A stretch of 64,000 nt of DNA. Source: Leptoclinus maculatus (taxonomy: Eukaryota; Chordata; Actinopteri; Perciformes; Stichaeidae). Made by a program: the position numbers and the translations under genes. A model generated the notes under the pieces. It made no database searches. It was not told the origin of the DNA and was given only the letters and a program-made list of their open reading frames with translations. Positions within the stretch are counted from its first letter, which is position 1. The number at the start of each line of letters is the position of its first letter. Where the stretch lies: contig JAVDOI010000001.1 in assembly GCA_032191485.1 (NCBI GenBank), positions 30,179,948 through 30,243,947 on the forward strand, in the 5' to 3' direction. This document shows positions 50,538 through 64,000 of this stretch, piece by piece.

Positions 50538-50543
50538 TTTATT
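50538..50543 (-). terminator. URB2: Candidate URB2 polyadenylation signal
   Basis: AATAAA on the minus strand 47 bp after the URB2 stop codon. This would give a very short 3' UTR. Another AATAAA (near 50349-50344) lies further downstream and is an alternative. Confidence 0.4.
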
Positions 50544-50590
50544 CTAATAGAATCAAATTTAAATCTAAAATAAATGCTGAGCGTGCTTGT

Positions 50591-63656
<13,066 letters not shown>

Positions 63657-63686
63657 CGCTGCAGCCGGTGATACTGCTGCACGAGC
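63657..63686 (-). other. URB2: URB2 5' UTR part of the first coding exon
   Basis: Thirty bases precede the ATG, after a good acceptor (CTTCTCCATCCCCTCTCTTCAG-like tract ending at 63687). This suggests a non-coding first exon further right. I did not locate that exon in 63700-64000; the remaining 300 bp show no coding frame. Confidence 0.55.
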
Positions 63687-64000
63687 CTGAAGAGAGGGGA
63701 TGGAGAAGAGGAGTCAGGAACAGAGGGAGGCGACACAACACCGGGGCAAAGGTGAATATTTGAATAGTAATTTAATATGGTATGGATCTTATCTGTTGCC
63801 CTAATTAAGTCATTATTATGAATACAGTTATTATTATAAAGTGTTGGTGAGTATTATCTGTATTTAACAGCGATAAACTACATGGGTAAGACTAGAGAGA
63901 GGGTAAGGGAATGTATATTCATATAACAATGGACACTGGAGGTGTTTACATGTAAATGCATGTGCAAACACCCACCCAATACTATAACGTTACCCCCTGA

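Overview
The window comes from a ray-finned fish, most likely a percomorph. Genes have many GT-AG exons separated by long introns, CA/GT microsatellites are frequent, and several dispersed repeats are of the kind that fills percomorph introns. Protein-level similarity gives two orthologue calls. I cannot name the species.

Minus strand, right to left. URB2 (unhealthy ribosome biogenesis protein 2 homologue) runs from 63656 to its stop at 50591. Eleven coding exons join in frame to 1672 codons plus a stop. An intergenic stretch of about 3.7 kb follows. GALNT2 (polypeptide N-acetylgalactosaminyltransferase 2, Golgi) then starts in a GC-rich promoter at 46476, and its short first coding exon is followed by a 44.3-kb intron 1 reaching exon 2 at 2104-2017. 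The catalytic exons lie left of the window. URB2 and GALNT2 are also same-strand neighbours on human 1q42, so this is conserved microsynteny.

Plus strand, nested inside GALNT2 intron 1. The exons of an apparently intact but unnamed gene lie at 22610-29696. Nine exons with consensus splice sites and compatible phases give a 310-residue acidic, probably nuclear protein. It ends in a Trp/Cys-rich Myb/SANT-like domain that I recall from a large multicopy family of teleost predicted proteins, usually joined there to a tyrosine-recombinase-like core that is absent here. This is the most interesting coding object in the window.

The rest of intron 1 is non-coding. It holds a 4.8-kb mosaic repeat block at 13.9-18.75 kb, containing an exact 147-bp tandem array, two copies of a foldback element, a 98-100-bp array and a 32-bp array. 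It also holds a Ty3/gypsy pol fragment at 20.5 kb, several strong inverted repeats, MITE-like and dispersed teleost repeats, and long CA/GT microsatellites. In URB2, long CA/GT repeats sit directly against the splice sites of three neighbouring exons and may affect their splicing.

All calls come from reading the sequence and general knowledge of the families. No alignment, transcript or database search was run.
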